From Nemertoderma westbladi (taxonomy: Eukaryota > Xenacoelomorpha > Nemertodermatida > Nemertodermatidae): a stretch of 26,814 bases of DNA. The stretch is from positions 1-26,814 of the forward strand of contig JAUCBJ010003363.1 of NCBI GenBank assembly GCA_032718475.1, given 5' to 3'. Below are positions 8,733-18,171 of the stretch, one piece after another. The notes beneath the pieces were generated by a model, which had not been told where the DNA came from, searched no databases, and saw only the letters and a program-made list of their open reading frames with translations. Position 1 is the first letter of the stretch. Every line of letters begins with the position of its first letter. The position numbers and the translations under genes were made by a program.

Positions 8733-10008
8733 TCCACGAAGTTAAGGAAAATCAACTACTTTCGCTAAGAAAGATTTTCCTTAGCTGAGATGGTCTATTC
8801 ATAGTGGGCTATTTTACTTGTGTGAGGCAGATTTAGTGTTTTTTGACCGGTGAAAAAACTAGCCTTTAAAAGTACCCTGAAATTTTGCATGTATATACTA
8901 CTCATCAAGGCGCGTCGTGTGGGATGGGTCTCATATCCAGGAAAAATCTGGTTTCCATGGCAACGGACTTAGAAAAAAGTCTATGTATTTCAAGTCAATA
9001 TTTATAACTCTATTTGTAGGAAAACTATAATAGATATAAACTTGGGGTTTCTCAACTCAACTATAAGGTCCGCAGCAGAGCCGATTGAGGTTAAATAGAA
9101 AATCCAGTTACCTTGGCAACCGGGCTAAACAGATGTTAAAATTTATAAAATGTTAATTTGAAGCCTAAGGTTAAGGTGTTATGACTTGGGACCAACCCCT
9201 ACCCCCACTATATAACTTATTCTGCATCCGAATTACGTTGTTCTATTTTTCAGTTACCATGACAACCGCTGGAAACAGATGTTTTTATTCAAAACTTATT
9301 CATATGGACATAGACTTCACGATAAAATTTTACAAAACTGGGTATGTGTTATCTGGACCACTAGTTTGAACTTTTAGTGAAACTTAAATTATTCCAGAAA
9401 TTTAGTTACCATGGTAACTGTAGTTTATTAAACTCTATATCATTCAAATCTATATTGATAACTCTATTTGTAGCAAAACTGTAATATATATAAACTTGGG
9501 GTTTTGCAACTCATCTATAAGATCCATATCCAAGCCGTTTGAGGTTAATTAGAAAATACAGTTACCATAGCAACAAGTCTAAACAGATGTTAAAATTTAT
9601 AAAATGATAATTTGAAGCACAAGATAATAGTACTGTATTATGACTTGGGACTAACCCCTACCCCCACTATATGACTTATTCTGCATCCAAATTACATTGT
9701 TCTATTTTTAAGTTTCCATGACAACCACTGCAAACAGATGCATTTTGATAGAAAATCGGTAATTTGGACATAAACTACAATATTTTCTGAAACTCAGTAC
9801 ATGTGTTATCTGAACCACAATCTGTACTGAATTTTTTTTCAAAGGTTAAAGCAACAGTTCCAGCGAACTCTACTTTCCATGGGAATAGAAGTTAATTATT
9901 GACAATTGCTACTAAACGAGGCTAAGCAAGCAACGAACCAAAGTGTGGCCGTTTGTTTAATTTTCCTTAGCTTCGTGGTTGCATTTCCTTTAGGAAATGC
10001 CTTTCTCG
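8733..10008 (+). mobile_element. Tandem-array unit 3
   Basis: It has the same organisation as unit 1, with a C-to-T change in the start (TCCACGAAGTTAAGG). It ends CTTTCTCG rather than CTTTCTAG. X-box-like palindromes begin at 8951, 9107, 9253, 9405, 9561, 9712 and 9873. The spacer to unit 4 is the 10-base TACAGTAAGA. Confidence 0.75.
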
Positions 10009-10018
10009 TACAGTAAGA

Positions 10019-11295
10019 TCCACGAAGCTAAGGAAAATCAACTACTTTCGCTAAGAAAGATTTTCCTTAGCTGAGATGGTCTATTCATAGTGGGCTATTT
10101 TACTTGTGTGAGGCAGATTTGGTTTTTTTTGACCCCCGGCAAATCTAGCCTTTAAAAGTACCCTGAAAATTTGCATGTATATACTACTCGTCGAGGCGCA
10201 TCTTTTGGACTGGGTCTCATATCCAGGAAAAATCTGGTTTCCATGGCAACGGACTTCAAAAAAAGTCTATGTATTTCAAGTCAATATTTATAACTCTGTT
10301 TGTAGGAAAACTATAATAGATATAAACTTGGGGTTTCTCAACTCAACTATAAGGTCCATAGCAGAGCCGATTGAGGTTCAATAGAAAATCCAGTTGCCTT
10401 GGCAACCGGGCTAAACAGATGTTAAAATTTATAAAATGTTAATTTGAAGCCTAAGGTTAAGGTGTTATGACTTGGGACCAACCCCTACCCCCACTATATA
10501 AATTATTCTGCGTCCGAATTTCATTGTTTTATTTTGCAGTTACCATGACAACCGCTGAAAAACAGATGTTTTTATGCAAAAATTACTCATTTGGACATAG
10601 ACTTCATGATAAAATTTTATGAAACTGGGTATGTGTTATCTGGACCACTAGTTGGGACTTTTGGTGAAACTGAAAACATTCCAGAAATAACTAGTTACCA
10701 TGGTGACTGGAGTTTATTAAAGTCTATATCATTCAAGTCTAAATTCAATACTCTATTTGTAGCAAAATAATGTAATATATATAAATTTGGTATTTTGCAT
10801 CTCATCTATAAGGTCCATATACATAATACAATCCATTCGAGATTAATTACACAATCCAGTCACCATAGCAACAAGACTAAACAGATGTTAAAATTTATAA
10901 AATGATAATTTGAAGCACAAGTTAATAGTATTATGACTTGGGACCAAGACCTACCCCCATTATATGACTTATTCTGCATCCGAATTACATTGTTCTATTT
11001 TTCAGTTTCCATGACAACCACTGCAAACAGTTGCATTTTAATAGAAAATCGGTAATTTGGACATAAACTACAATATTTTCTGAAACTCGGAAAGTGTTAT
11101 CTGAACCACAATCTTTACTGAATCTTTTTTCAAAGGTAAAACCAACAGTTCTAGAGAACTCTAGTTTCCATGGGAATATAAGTTATTTATTGGCAAATGC
11201 TACTAAACTAGGCTAAGCAACAAACCAAATTGTGGCCCTTTGTTTAATTTTCCTTAGCTTCGTGGTTGCATTTCCTTTAGGAAATGCCTTTCTAG
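10019..11295 (+). mobile_element. Tandem-array unit 4
   Basis: Same organisation, ending CTTTCTAG. X-box-like palindromes begin at 10237, 10393 (GTTGCCTTGGCAAC, a full consensus match), 10539, 10694, 10859, 11005 and 11164. The spacer to unit 5 is TACAGTAAGAG, almost the same as the unit 3/4 spacer. Confidence 0.75.
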
Positions 11296-11306
11296 TACAG
11301 TAAGAG

Positions 11307-12643
11307 TCCACGAAGCTAAGGAAAATCAACTACTTTCGCTAAGAAAGATTTTCCTTAGCTGAGATGGTCTATTCATAGTGGGCTATTTTACTTGTGTGAG
11401 GCAGATTAGTTTTTTTTTGACTCCAGAAAAAACTATCCTTTAAAAGTACCCTGAAATTTTGCATGTATATACTAATCGTCGAGGCGCATCTTTTGGGCTG
11501 GGTCTCATATCCAGGAAAAATCTGGTTTCCATGGCAACGGACTTAGAAGAAAGTCTATGTATTTCAAGTCAATATTTATAACTCTATTTGCAGGAAAACT
11601 ATAATACATACTGTATATACTTGGGGTTTCTCGAACTCAACTATAAGGTCCATAGCAGAGCCGATTGAGGTTCAATAGAAAATCCAGTTGCCTTGGCAAC
11701 CGGGCTAGACAGATGTTAAAATTTACAAATTGTTAATTTGAAGCCTAAGGAGAAGGTGTTATGTCTTGGGACCAACCCCTACCCCCACTATATGACTTAT
11801 TCTGCGTCCGAATTTCATTGTATAATTTTGCAGTTACCATGACAACCGCTGAAAACAGATGTTTTTATACAAAAATAACTCATTTGGACATAGACTTCGC
11901 GATAAAATTTTACGAAACTGGATATGTGTTATCTGGACCACTAGTTGGAACTTTTAGTGAAACTCAAAACATTCCAGAAATATCTAGTTACCATGGTAAC
12001 TGTAGTTTATTAATATATAATATTAATATTATAATAATATAATATTATAATATATAATATATATTAATATTAATATATTTATATCATTCAAATCTATATT
12101 GATAACTATATTTGTAGCAAAACTGTAATATATATAAACTTGGGGTTTTGCAACTCATCTATAAGATCCATATCCAAGCCGTTTGAGGTTAATTAGAAAA
12201 TACAGTTACCATAGCAACAAGTCTAAACAGATGTTAAAATTTATAAAATGATAATTTGAAGCACAAGTTAATAGTATTATGACTTGGGACTAACCCCTAC
12301 CCCCACTATATGACTTATTCTGCATCCGAATTACATTGTTCTATTTTTCAGTTTCCATGATAACCACTGCAAACAGATGCATTTTGATAGAAAATCGGTA
12401 ATTTGGACATAAACTACAATATTTTCTGAAACTCAGTATATGTGTTATCTGAACCACAATCTGTACTGAATTTTTTTTCAAAGGTTAAAGCAACAGTTCC
12501 AGAGAACTCTAGTTTCCATGGGAATAGAAGTTAATTATTGACAATTGCTACTAAACGAGGCTAAGCAACGAACCAAAGTGTGGCCGTTTGTTTAATTTTC
12601 CTTAGCTTCGTGGTTGCATTTCCTTTAGGAAATGCCTTTCTCG
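11307..12643 (+). mobile_element. Tandem-array unit 5, with an AT expansion
   Basis: Same organisation, ending CTTTCTCG like unit 3. It is about 60 bases longer because of an AT-only stretch at about 12009-12080. X-box-like palindromes begin at 11525, 11687, 11833, 11987, 12205, 12351 and 12512. The interval 11987-12205 is stretched by the insertion; the others are normal. Confidence 0.75.
12009..12080. repeat. AT-only low-complexity insertion in unit 5
   Basis: Almost pure TAATAT/ATATTA sequence interrupts unit 5 right after its fourth palindrome. It can fold back on itself. The other four units lack it. Confidence 0.85.
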
Positions 12644-12645
12644 TA

Positions 12646-12984
12646 TTAAAAAAGAATATTAGAGAATTTCAAAACATAGAAATTTCGGCCGAAATATTTT
12701 TTTACATTTGTTCAGCTCTTTCATTTGATGTCATTTTCGGCCGAAATCTCGACCGAAATTTCGGCCGAAATCTCGACCGAAATTTCGGCCGAAAATGTCA
12801 TCAAATGGAAGAGCTGAAAATGTAATAAAATATTTCGGTCGACAAATGAAAGAGCTGAAAAAATGTAATAAAATATTTCGGCCGAAAATGACATCAAATG
12901 AAAGAGCTGAAAAAATGTAACAAAATATTTCGGCCGAAATTTCGGCCGAAAATATGTTTTGAAATTCTCTAATATTCTTTTTAA
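12646..12984. repeat. Foldback element of TTTCGGCCGAAA palindromes
   Basis: The outer ends are complementary: TTAAAAAAGAATATTAGAG from 12646 pairs with CTCTAATATTCTTTTTAA ending at about 12984, and the match continues through AATTTCAAAACAT. Inside, the palindrome TTCGGCCGAA occurs about seven times. A ~70-base unit with CAGCTCTTTCATTTGATGTC appears once in one orientation and three times in the other. It begins two bases after the end of array unit 5. Confidence 0.75.
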
Positions 12985-13249
12985 AACCTTTAATATTATT
13001 GCTGACCTTTTGGAGTTAACGGCGCCTCATATTTACCTTGCCAAGTAATAGTGTTATGATAAAAAACTAATAAATTTTGAACTAAAAAATTAACTGTTTT
13101 TCTAAACATATGCTTAAAACATATGTAAGTATGGAAATCGAAAACGAAATAGTTGAAATAACCTGCCACGAATGCATATGACGACATAAATACATACAAG
13201 ACAATACATATGTCAATTAAAATTTCCGTACTTACATATGTTTTCAGCA

Positions 13250-13460
13250 TATGTGCAGAAAAACAGGAAAATTTTTGGCGCGCAAAAGCGCGCACACACA
13301 CGCCATGTGCGCGCAGCGCAAGCGCGTACACATATGCCATGTGCGCGCAAGCGCGCACATGTGGCTTGCTCTGTGGGCGCACGGCGCACGTTTTTGGCTT
13401 TTTCTGCGCACGCGCACGCGCGCGCACCCATTATTTTACCGCGCACAACGCGTTTTAATT
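13250..13460. repeat. GCGCAC/CGCGCA alternating purine-pyrimidine block
   Basis: CGCGCA, GCGCAC, CATGTGCGCGC and CACGCGCACGCGCGCGCAC words make long alternating purine-pyrimidine stretches. Such DNA can adopt the Z form. Five overlapping frames on both strands run through it only because stops are rare in this composition. Confidence 0.65.
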
Positions 13461-13469
13461 TTTGCAAAC

Positions 13470-13745
13470 ATTTTCCAGGCTGGCATAGACGGCGTTTTCT
13501 AACCAAAACAATAATTAATTGTTTATTGGCAGATTCAGAGATTGGCGAAGGTTGTTCGCGGGCGAAGGTTTCCGCCGGGCGATACCGTAGTTGCTCATTT
13601 TGCTGTTTTGAGGGCGAAGATTGGACGCGGGCGAAGCTTTCACGCGGGCGAAGCTTTCTCGCGGGTGAAGTTTGCTGCGTACCGCGTACCGGTACCGTAC
13701 GTTATTGGTCGGGAACGTTTTAACCGGGGTACGTTTTAACCTGTC
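13470..13745 (+). repeat. Array right flank: TTTTCTAACCAAAAC block, GCGGGCGAAG minisatellite, AACGTACC block
   Basis: TTTTCTAACCAAAACAATAA (about 13496) is shared with 5793 and with the PCNA-upstream repeat. GCGGGCGAAG-like units recur at about 13558, 13580, 13610, 13628, 13645 and 13662. They match 5640-5720 in reverse orientation. GTACGTTTTAACC words end the block, as in 4340-4430. Confidence 0.65.
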
Positions 13746-13861
13746 TGCCTGTAACCTGCAGACCTGGTAACCATATAACAGTCTGGCAGTTTATACTGGT
13801 CAAGGCCTTCTAGTAGGCCTTGATACTGGTATAACATAACCGTATACAGGCTGACAGGTAT
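13738..13861. repeat. Imperfect 125-base foldback
   Basis: At its core TCAAGGCCT (13800-13808) pairs with AGGCCTTGA (13815-13823) across six bases. ACCTGTCTGCCTGTA at the left pairs imperfectly with TACAGGCTGACAGGT at the right. The sequence ahead of it is CG-poor and rich in TACTG words. Confidence 0.55.
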
Positions 13862-13994
13862 AAAGGGAGATAAGAGGTACCGGAGGTACCGATCAGACAG
13901 TACCGGTACTGCAGTAGGACTAAGGCAGAGTACAGCAGTAAGGACTTAGCAGCTTAGACATAGACAACCTGACAACAGACTGTTGATATACTGT

Positions 13995-15090
13995 AAAAAT
14001 AATAATAACCATTTATTTTATACTGTAGTACAGTACTGCAGTAAAGAACACAAAATGCCAATGTGACATGCTCCTCTCCCTAAATTTAGAATTTAACAGT
14101 GAGGCGGGATGTAATTTGCTGAGATGAAGCAAACAGTCGGCCGAGGCCGGGCCCGGAGCCGACCCTAAGGCTCCTCTTTCGATAGCAGCTACTAGTATCG
14201 GCATGCTGCATTGCAGCTGCATTTTTAAGAATGCTGTGCCGGCTTGTTGACAAAATTGCGCCGCCACAACTCCCTATCACCCATGACATTTGCTAGATCA
14301 TCCGCATCTTCAAGGCCAGTGTCCAGTTAAGATGCGTCTCAAGAAAGTCATGGGCTGTCCACCATGCTTATTCACTCCATGAGGCTGCCAAAGTACAAGA
14401 TTATGCACTGGCTGGTCCTCACGGCGAAAGCAATGTCCTGCAAAGCGGAGGCGATTTTGTTCTAGTGTCAAGCTTGGGGGAACCAATGAGACACCTCCAA
14501 TGTTATATAGTGTCTGGTTGGAGATGTGTGCATTGTACTTGACACAATAAACACGGCGTAGCATTCTTGTGAATGTACCATCCAGAGATTTGGTGTCCTC
14601 AGCAGTTAGAGCACAGATGGACTCCCATAGAGGAGTACTGGAACTACTGCTGCTCTAAATAATCGGACCTTAAGTTTCCGATTAATTCTCGGTGACTTCC
14701 AAATCCTGGAAAGCCTATTCAAGGCTGCCCATGCCTTTCCCTTACGTATTCGAAGGTCCTCACCTGACTTCCGGATCCATGATCCCAGGTAACAGAAGAC
14801 GTCCACATGCTCAAGCATACCATCCTTTGAGCTTATGCTCATCCGATCAGAAACTTGCTGAGAACTTTCAAAGTTAACTGTCAAAATTTTGGTCTTTCTG
14901 GAGTTAATAAAAAGACCAACACTAGAAGCAGCATGTTCTAATGAGCTGAGGAGCCGTTGGGCTCCCTCCCTCTAGTGATTCTGAGAGTACTCCTAAGTCA
15001 TCAGCAAAGTCTAGATCAGTTAGGTACTTGGCAGGATTTCCTCGACCTCTGGAGCCAGTAATGGACATACTTCGGCTGAAGGCCGAAGGT
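13995..15090 (-). pseudogene. LINE (non-LTR retrotransposon) 3' fragment, RT end to tail
   Basis: Read on the minus strand, the fragment enters in the reverse transcriptase palm: LDFADDLGVLSES, whose FADD box (14997-15008) is the catalytic aspartate pair. It continues through the thumb (KVRLFRAAVVPVLLYGS, about 14640-14690), then a C-terminal region with AGHCFRREDQPVHNLVLWQ. The end matches the NKPAQHS* terminus seen in the other copies, followed by a 3' UTR and a TTATTA-rich tail near 14010. A stop after LLYGS (14606) and a shift near 14310 break the frame. The domain order and the LLYGS and FAGHC motifs are typical of animal RTE, CR1 or jockey-like LINEs; I do not choose between them. It is 5'-truncated as LINEs usually are. 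Confidence 0.85.
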
Positions 15091-15109
15091 AGGTGTGGGC
15101 GCTACTACC

Positions 15110-15275
15110 CCTATTCCTTGCACTACTCCCAGTAATTTTTAACTGGTACTGTACTCATTAATCGACCCCACTAAATGAAAGGCTTAGTGGAGCCTGGCGG
15201 GGCTGAACCTACAACCAATAGATTGCAGGCCCGGCGCTCAAACAACTGAAAACCTTAAAAGATTAGAGAGAGACC
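15110..15275 (-). mobile_element. tRNA-derived SINE, family A
   Basis: On the minus strand the head reads CAGTTGTTTGAGCGCCGGGC...TTGTAGGTTCAGCCCCG. It has an A-box-like stretch and a B-box-like GGTTCAGCCCC (complement of 15199-15209), with tRNA-like spacing. A hairpin CCACTAAG...TTTAGTGG follows. The acceptor stem is not complementary, so it is not a working tRNA. It lies directly upstream of the LINE fragment in the same orientation. Confidence 0.6.
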
Positions 15276-15654
15276 CCAAAGAGACCTCAAAATAGTTCAA
15301 AAACACCAAAAAACATGTATCCTGCTCCGTTCCGTTCCCTTATCAACTGACAGTTAGTTAATAAAGTATTATTGAACTGTTTCGGGGTATTTTGGTGTAT
15401 TCTGGCGTACATTGCGTAATTCGTACCCAAATCTCGCGAAAAACGTGCATCGCAGGAAATGACATGGAATGAGAACGGAGAGAGGCACAATGGTGTGGAA
15501 GAATGAGAGGGATGGGTATTGTGAGAAGGCGACACATTAAACTACAGTAGGTCTGCTATACTTTGTAATTTGGTATTTTAACGCTTAAGTAATGATAAAT
15601 GTATTGAATATACTGTATAATAATTTAGCCACATTGTTAAAAAATTTACGAAAA

Positions 15655-15870
15655 TTTGCTGCTGCAACCGGGTCTCGAACTCGTAAATAATAGCACAGTA
15701 TCTGTGCTCTGACCACTGAGTTGTCTGCCTGTACTTTCTGCAAAAAAAGTGGTACGACCTACGAAGACTTTCTGCCACTATATTAGTGGCAGAAAATAGT
15801 AATAGCGCGCGAAAGCACTACTTCTTGCATTGTTTTCTACAAAATGTAGGAATAATAATAGGGATTTTTC
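15655..15870 (-). mobile_element. tRNA-derived SINE, family B
   Basis: The minus strand contains AACTCAGTGGTCAGAGC (A box, complement of 15706-15722) and GAGTTCGAGACCCG (B box, complement of 15669-15682). These are the internal Pol III promoter boxes at normal spacing. The flank AAAAATCCCTATTATT...CTTTCTGCCACT resembles the flank of the copy at 17.9 kb. No acceptor-stem pairing is present, so this is a SINE head rather than a tRNA gene. Confidence 0.65.
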
Positions 15871-16119
15871 AGATAAAATAATTTTATTGTTAAAATTATT
15901 ATTGTTAACAGCGACCATTGATAATTACAGGTGTTTATCTAAAGGGCTGATGCAAATAATTTAAAATTATTATTAACAATAAGTTAGCAGATTGGTAAAA
16001 ACCAAACCGCAGACTGGTAAAAAAAACCTTAGTCGGACGATCTTGTGATTTATGTTTCGACTGTTGAAAATTTATCAGCTCAACTCCAATTTATATAATA
16101 AACATAGCTTGGCAGCAAT
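15871..16119. other. AT-rich DNA before the hAT element
   Basis: Weak inverted TATTGTTAA/TTAACAATA words lie at 15888-15982. No gene is seen. Confidence 0.4.
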
Positions 16120-16421
16120 ACTCGAGCCAGTGCCGGATTAAGCCTCAGATTGCCCTAAGGCACATTTTAGTAATTTCCAAAAATGGCCCGAAAATTGATA
16201 TTTTTCCGCAAACCCTTTCAAAAGAAAAAGCTGCTAAAAACAACGGAAATTGTGAAAATGTTGCGAAGCAAATATAAAGTTTTTTCGTCGGATTACTGCG
16301 TTCAAATAAATGCGTTCGAAAAATATGCACTTTTTGAGCAGGTCGGTTTTTTCAAAAATTATATAAATTTGTGGCATTTCTATGTAAATTATCTCATGTT
16401 TAAGGATCTGTAATACCCTTG

Positions 16422-16690
16422 CAGGACATTGCTTTCGCCGTGAGGACCAGCCAGTGCATAATCTTGTACTTTGGCAGCCTCATGGAGTGAATAAGCATGG
16501 TGGACAGCCCATGACTTTCTAGAGACGCATCTTAAAGGACACTGGCCTTGAAGATGCGGATAATCTAGCAAATGTCATGGGTGATAGGGAGTTGTGGCGG
16601 TGCAATTTTGTTGACAAGCCGGCACAGCATTCTTAAAATTCAGCTGCAATGCAGCATGCCGATCCTAGTAGTAGTAGTAGTAATACCCTG
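16422..16690 (+). pseudogene. LINE 3' fragment inside the hAT element
   Basis: This is the same family as the 14-kb fragment. Plus-strand text encodes AGHCFRREDQPVHNLVLWQ, then a stop near 16520, and later frames give DTGLEDADNLANVMGDRELW...FVDKPAQHS*. The 3' UTR GCAGCATGCCGATCC ends in a (TAG)n run at about 16665-16683, as at a LINE tail. The 5' truncation point is at about 16422. Confidence 0.85.
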
Positions 16691-17679
16691 CATTTAAGTT
16701 CTTAGTCCAAGACTTTGGTAAAATGGACCTAAAAATGTAGGCTTTCTTCTATGATGATTTTAGCACAAAATTATTGTTTTTGAAAAATTTAGGGAGGTTT
16801 TAGTATTTCCGGGCTATATTTTGAGAATAAATATTTTGTGATAGACAAAGTGTAACAGTTACAAAATCGGTTCTAGAATATCCAAATGCCAATGTTTTAT
16901 AAAACCAACGATAGTAGTACTAAAGCTGCAGAACATTTTGGTATATATTTGATGGAAATTGAGTAAAAAATAAAATAGTAGTAGGGAATTTAGTGATGAA
17001 TAAAGTCAAAATTGACAAACTGAGAAAAAGGTTGTTTTATACAGAGAGTCATAAATATCAGCAATTTATTTATGTTGTTGAAAAGAGCAGTTTTGAGGTC
17101 AAAAAATAATTCACTGTTGAAAACCGATATCACCTTATGAAAGCCCTTCTATCAAACTACAAAAAATTGTGTAAATTTTCGAAAATTTCATTTCTGTGGG
17201 GGTTATAGTTGGCCCCCTTAAGGCTGACTGGCCCCTGTAGGCATTTAGCAATTTTGATCGGATCTTGGGAATGTGTTATTTATTTGCTGTAGGTTTCGCA
17301 GGGTACTTATCTTTACAGGACTTGCTGAGAAATATAACACACCATAAGTGTGGGCTTAGTGCAAAGATATAATATTTCTGATCTAGATTTGACTTGCTGA
17401 GAAATGTTCTTCAATAAGAGAACAGTCTCGGAAATAAGCACTTTTTGTCGCTAATTTTAATTTACCCCAATTCAATTGTGCTGTCCGACTAAAATGCCAT
17501 CGAATGCAAAATTCAAAACACGAGGGCAGAACATCTGAATTTCGGTTAAATTAAATTACAGTAGTGACAAGAAATTATTTCTGAAATTATTTCTTTTTTT
17601 TATCAACAACTATTTTATCTACAATTAATTTATCCTTTTTTTATCTATTAGGGCCTATATTTATAAAACTCGTTTCCGG
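16691..17679. other. hAT interior, no gene recognised
   Basis: AT-rich DNA without a long frame. ACTTGCTGAGAAAT is repeated at about 17320 and 17391. Nothing resembles a transposase. Confidence 0.5.
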
Positions 17680-18050
17680 AAAAAAAAATTAATTTCGCAC
17701 TACCATATCCCCACGCCATACATTTACTATGAACAGTATCCAGTATGTCACCACGTCATTATTTGGTTGTTCTAGAAAGTTTGAGTGCATAACTACAAAT
17801 AATTCCCCACAAATAGATAAAATTAAATTCTCCATTGTTCATAATTAGCACTTTAAAGTTTTACTGCCCATGTTTTATTGTTTCCCTGCTATCAGGTCTC
17901 GAACTAATAACACAGCACCTGTCGGTCGACTGAGCTAGAATTTTGCACTTTCTATCACAAATTTAGGGATAGAAAGTAGTCGAAAGATGCACTTTCTTGC
18001 TCTGTTTCCGGACTTTTCAGATAAAAATATTTTTTTCACAGGATCACAGG
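17680..18050 (-). mobile_element. tRNA-derived SINE with body shared with 2.35 kb
   Basis: The minus strand has TAGCTCAGTCGACCGACAGG (A-box region, complement of 17918-17937) and AGTTCGAGACC (B box, complement of 17895-17905). Its body (17680-17880) matches 2390-2640 in opposite orientation. The upstream flank resembles the SINE at 15.7 kb. It lies inside the hAT element. Confidence 0.65.
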
Positions 18051-18171
18051 AATGACTCGCAAAAAAAAAATGGCCCGGATTTTCGGCTGGCCCTAAGGCA
18101 CGTGCCTTATATGCCTTAAGGTTAATCCGGCACTGACTCGAGCTGAATATCTATCCATATAATTTGTAAGT

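Larger units (their letters stand above)
6254..12525. promoter_or_regulatory. 35 periodic X-box-like palindromes (RFX consensus)
   Basis: Every unit holds seven 14-base palindromes of the form GTTNCCnTGGNAAC, about 146-162 bases apart. Many match the RFX X-box consensus GTNRCC-N(0-3)-RGYAAC exactly, such as GTTACCATGGTAAC (6710), GTTACCTTGGCAAC (6410), GTTGCCTTGGCAAC (10393) and GTTACCATAGCAAC (9561). Others deviate at one or two positions, such as GTTTCCATGGCAAC or GTTTCCATGACAAC. The match is to a published consensus; whether RFX proteins bind here is not known. Confidence 0.6.
16120..18143. mobile_element. Non-autonomous hAT-type DNA transposon with 8-bp target duplication
   Basis: The element spans 16128-18135. 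It starts CAGTGCCGGATTAA and ends with the exact complement TTAATCCGGCACTG. It is flanked by the identical octamer ACTCGAGC at 16120-16127 and 18136-18143. A CAGTG-type inverted repeat plus an 8-bp duplication is the hAT signature. CCCTAAGGCAC and AAAAATGGCCCG recur near both ends. No transposase frame is visible in the 2-kb interior, which instead holds a LINE fragment (16422-16690) and a SINE (about 17680-18050). The perfect duplication suggests a fairly recent insertion. Confidence 0.88.

Noticed and set aside
6036-12643. CRISPR-like array
   Set aside because: Repeats are ~1.27 kb with subrepeats of ~150 bases, the DNA is eukaryotic, and there are no short direct repeats with unique spacers or cas genes.
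13210-13739. Six overlapping frames of 65-161 codons on both strands
   Set aside because: They lie in GCGCAC and GCGGGCGAAG simple repeats where stops are rare in every frame. The peptides are Arg/Ala/His-rich and mirror the repeat.
15655-17940. Functional tRNA genes at 15.2, 15.7 and 17.9 kb
   Set aside because: A and B boxes are present, but acceptor stems do not pair and no normal anticodon arm can be drawn, so these are SINE heads.
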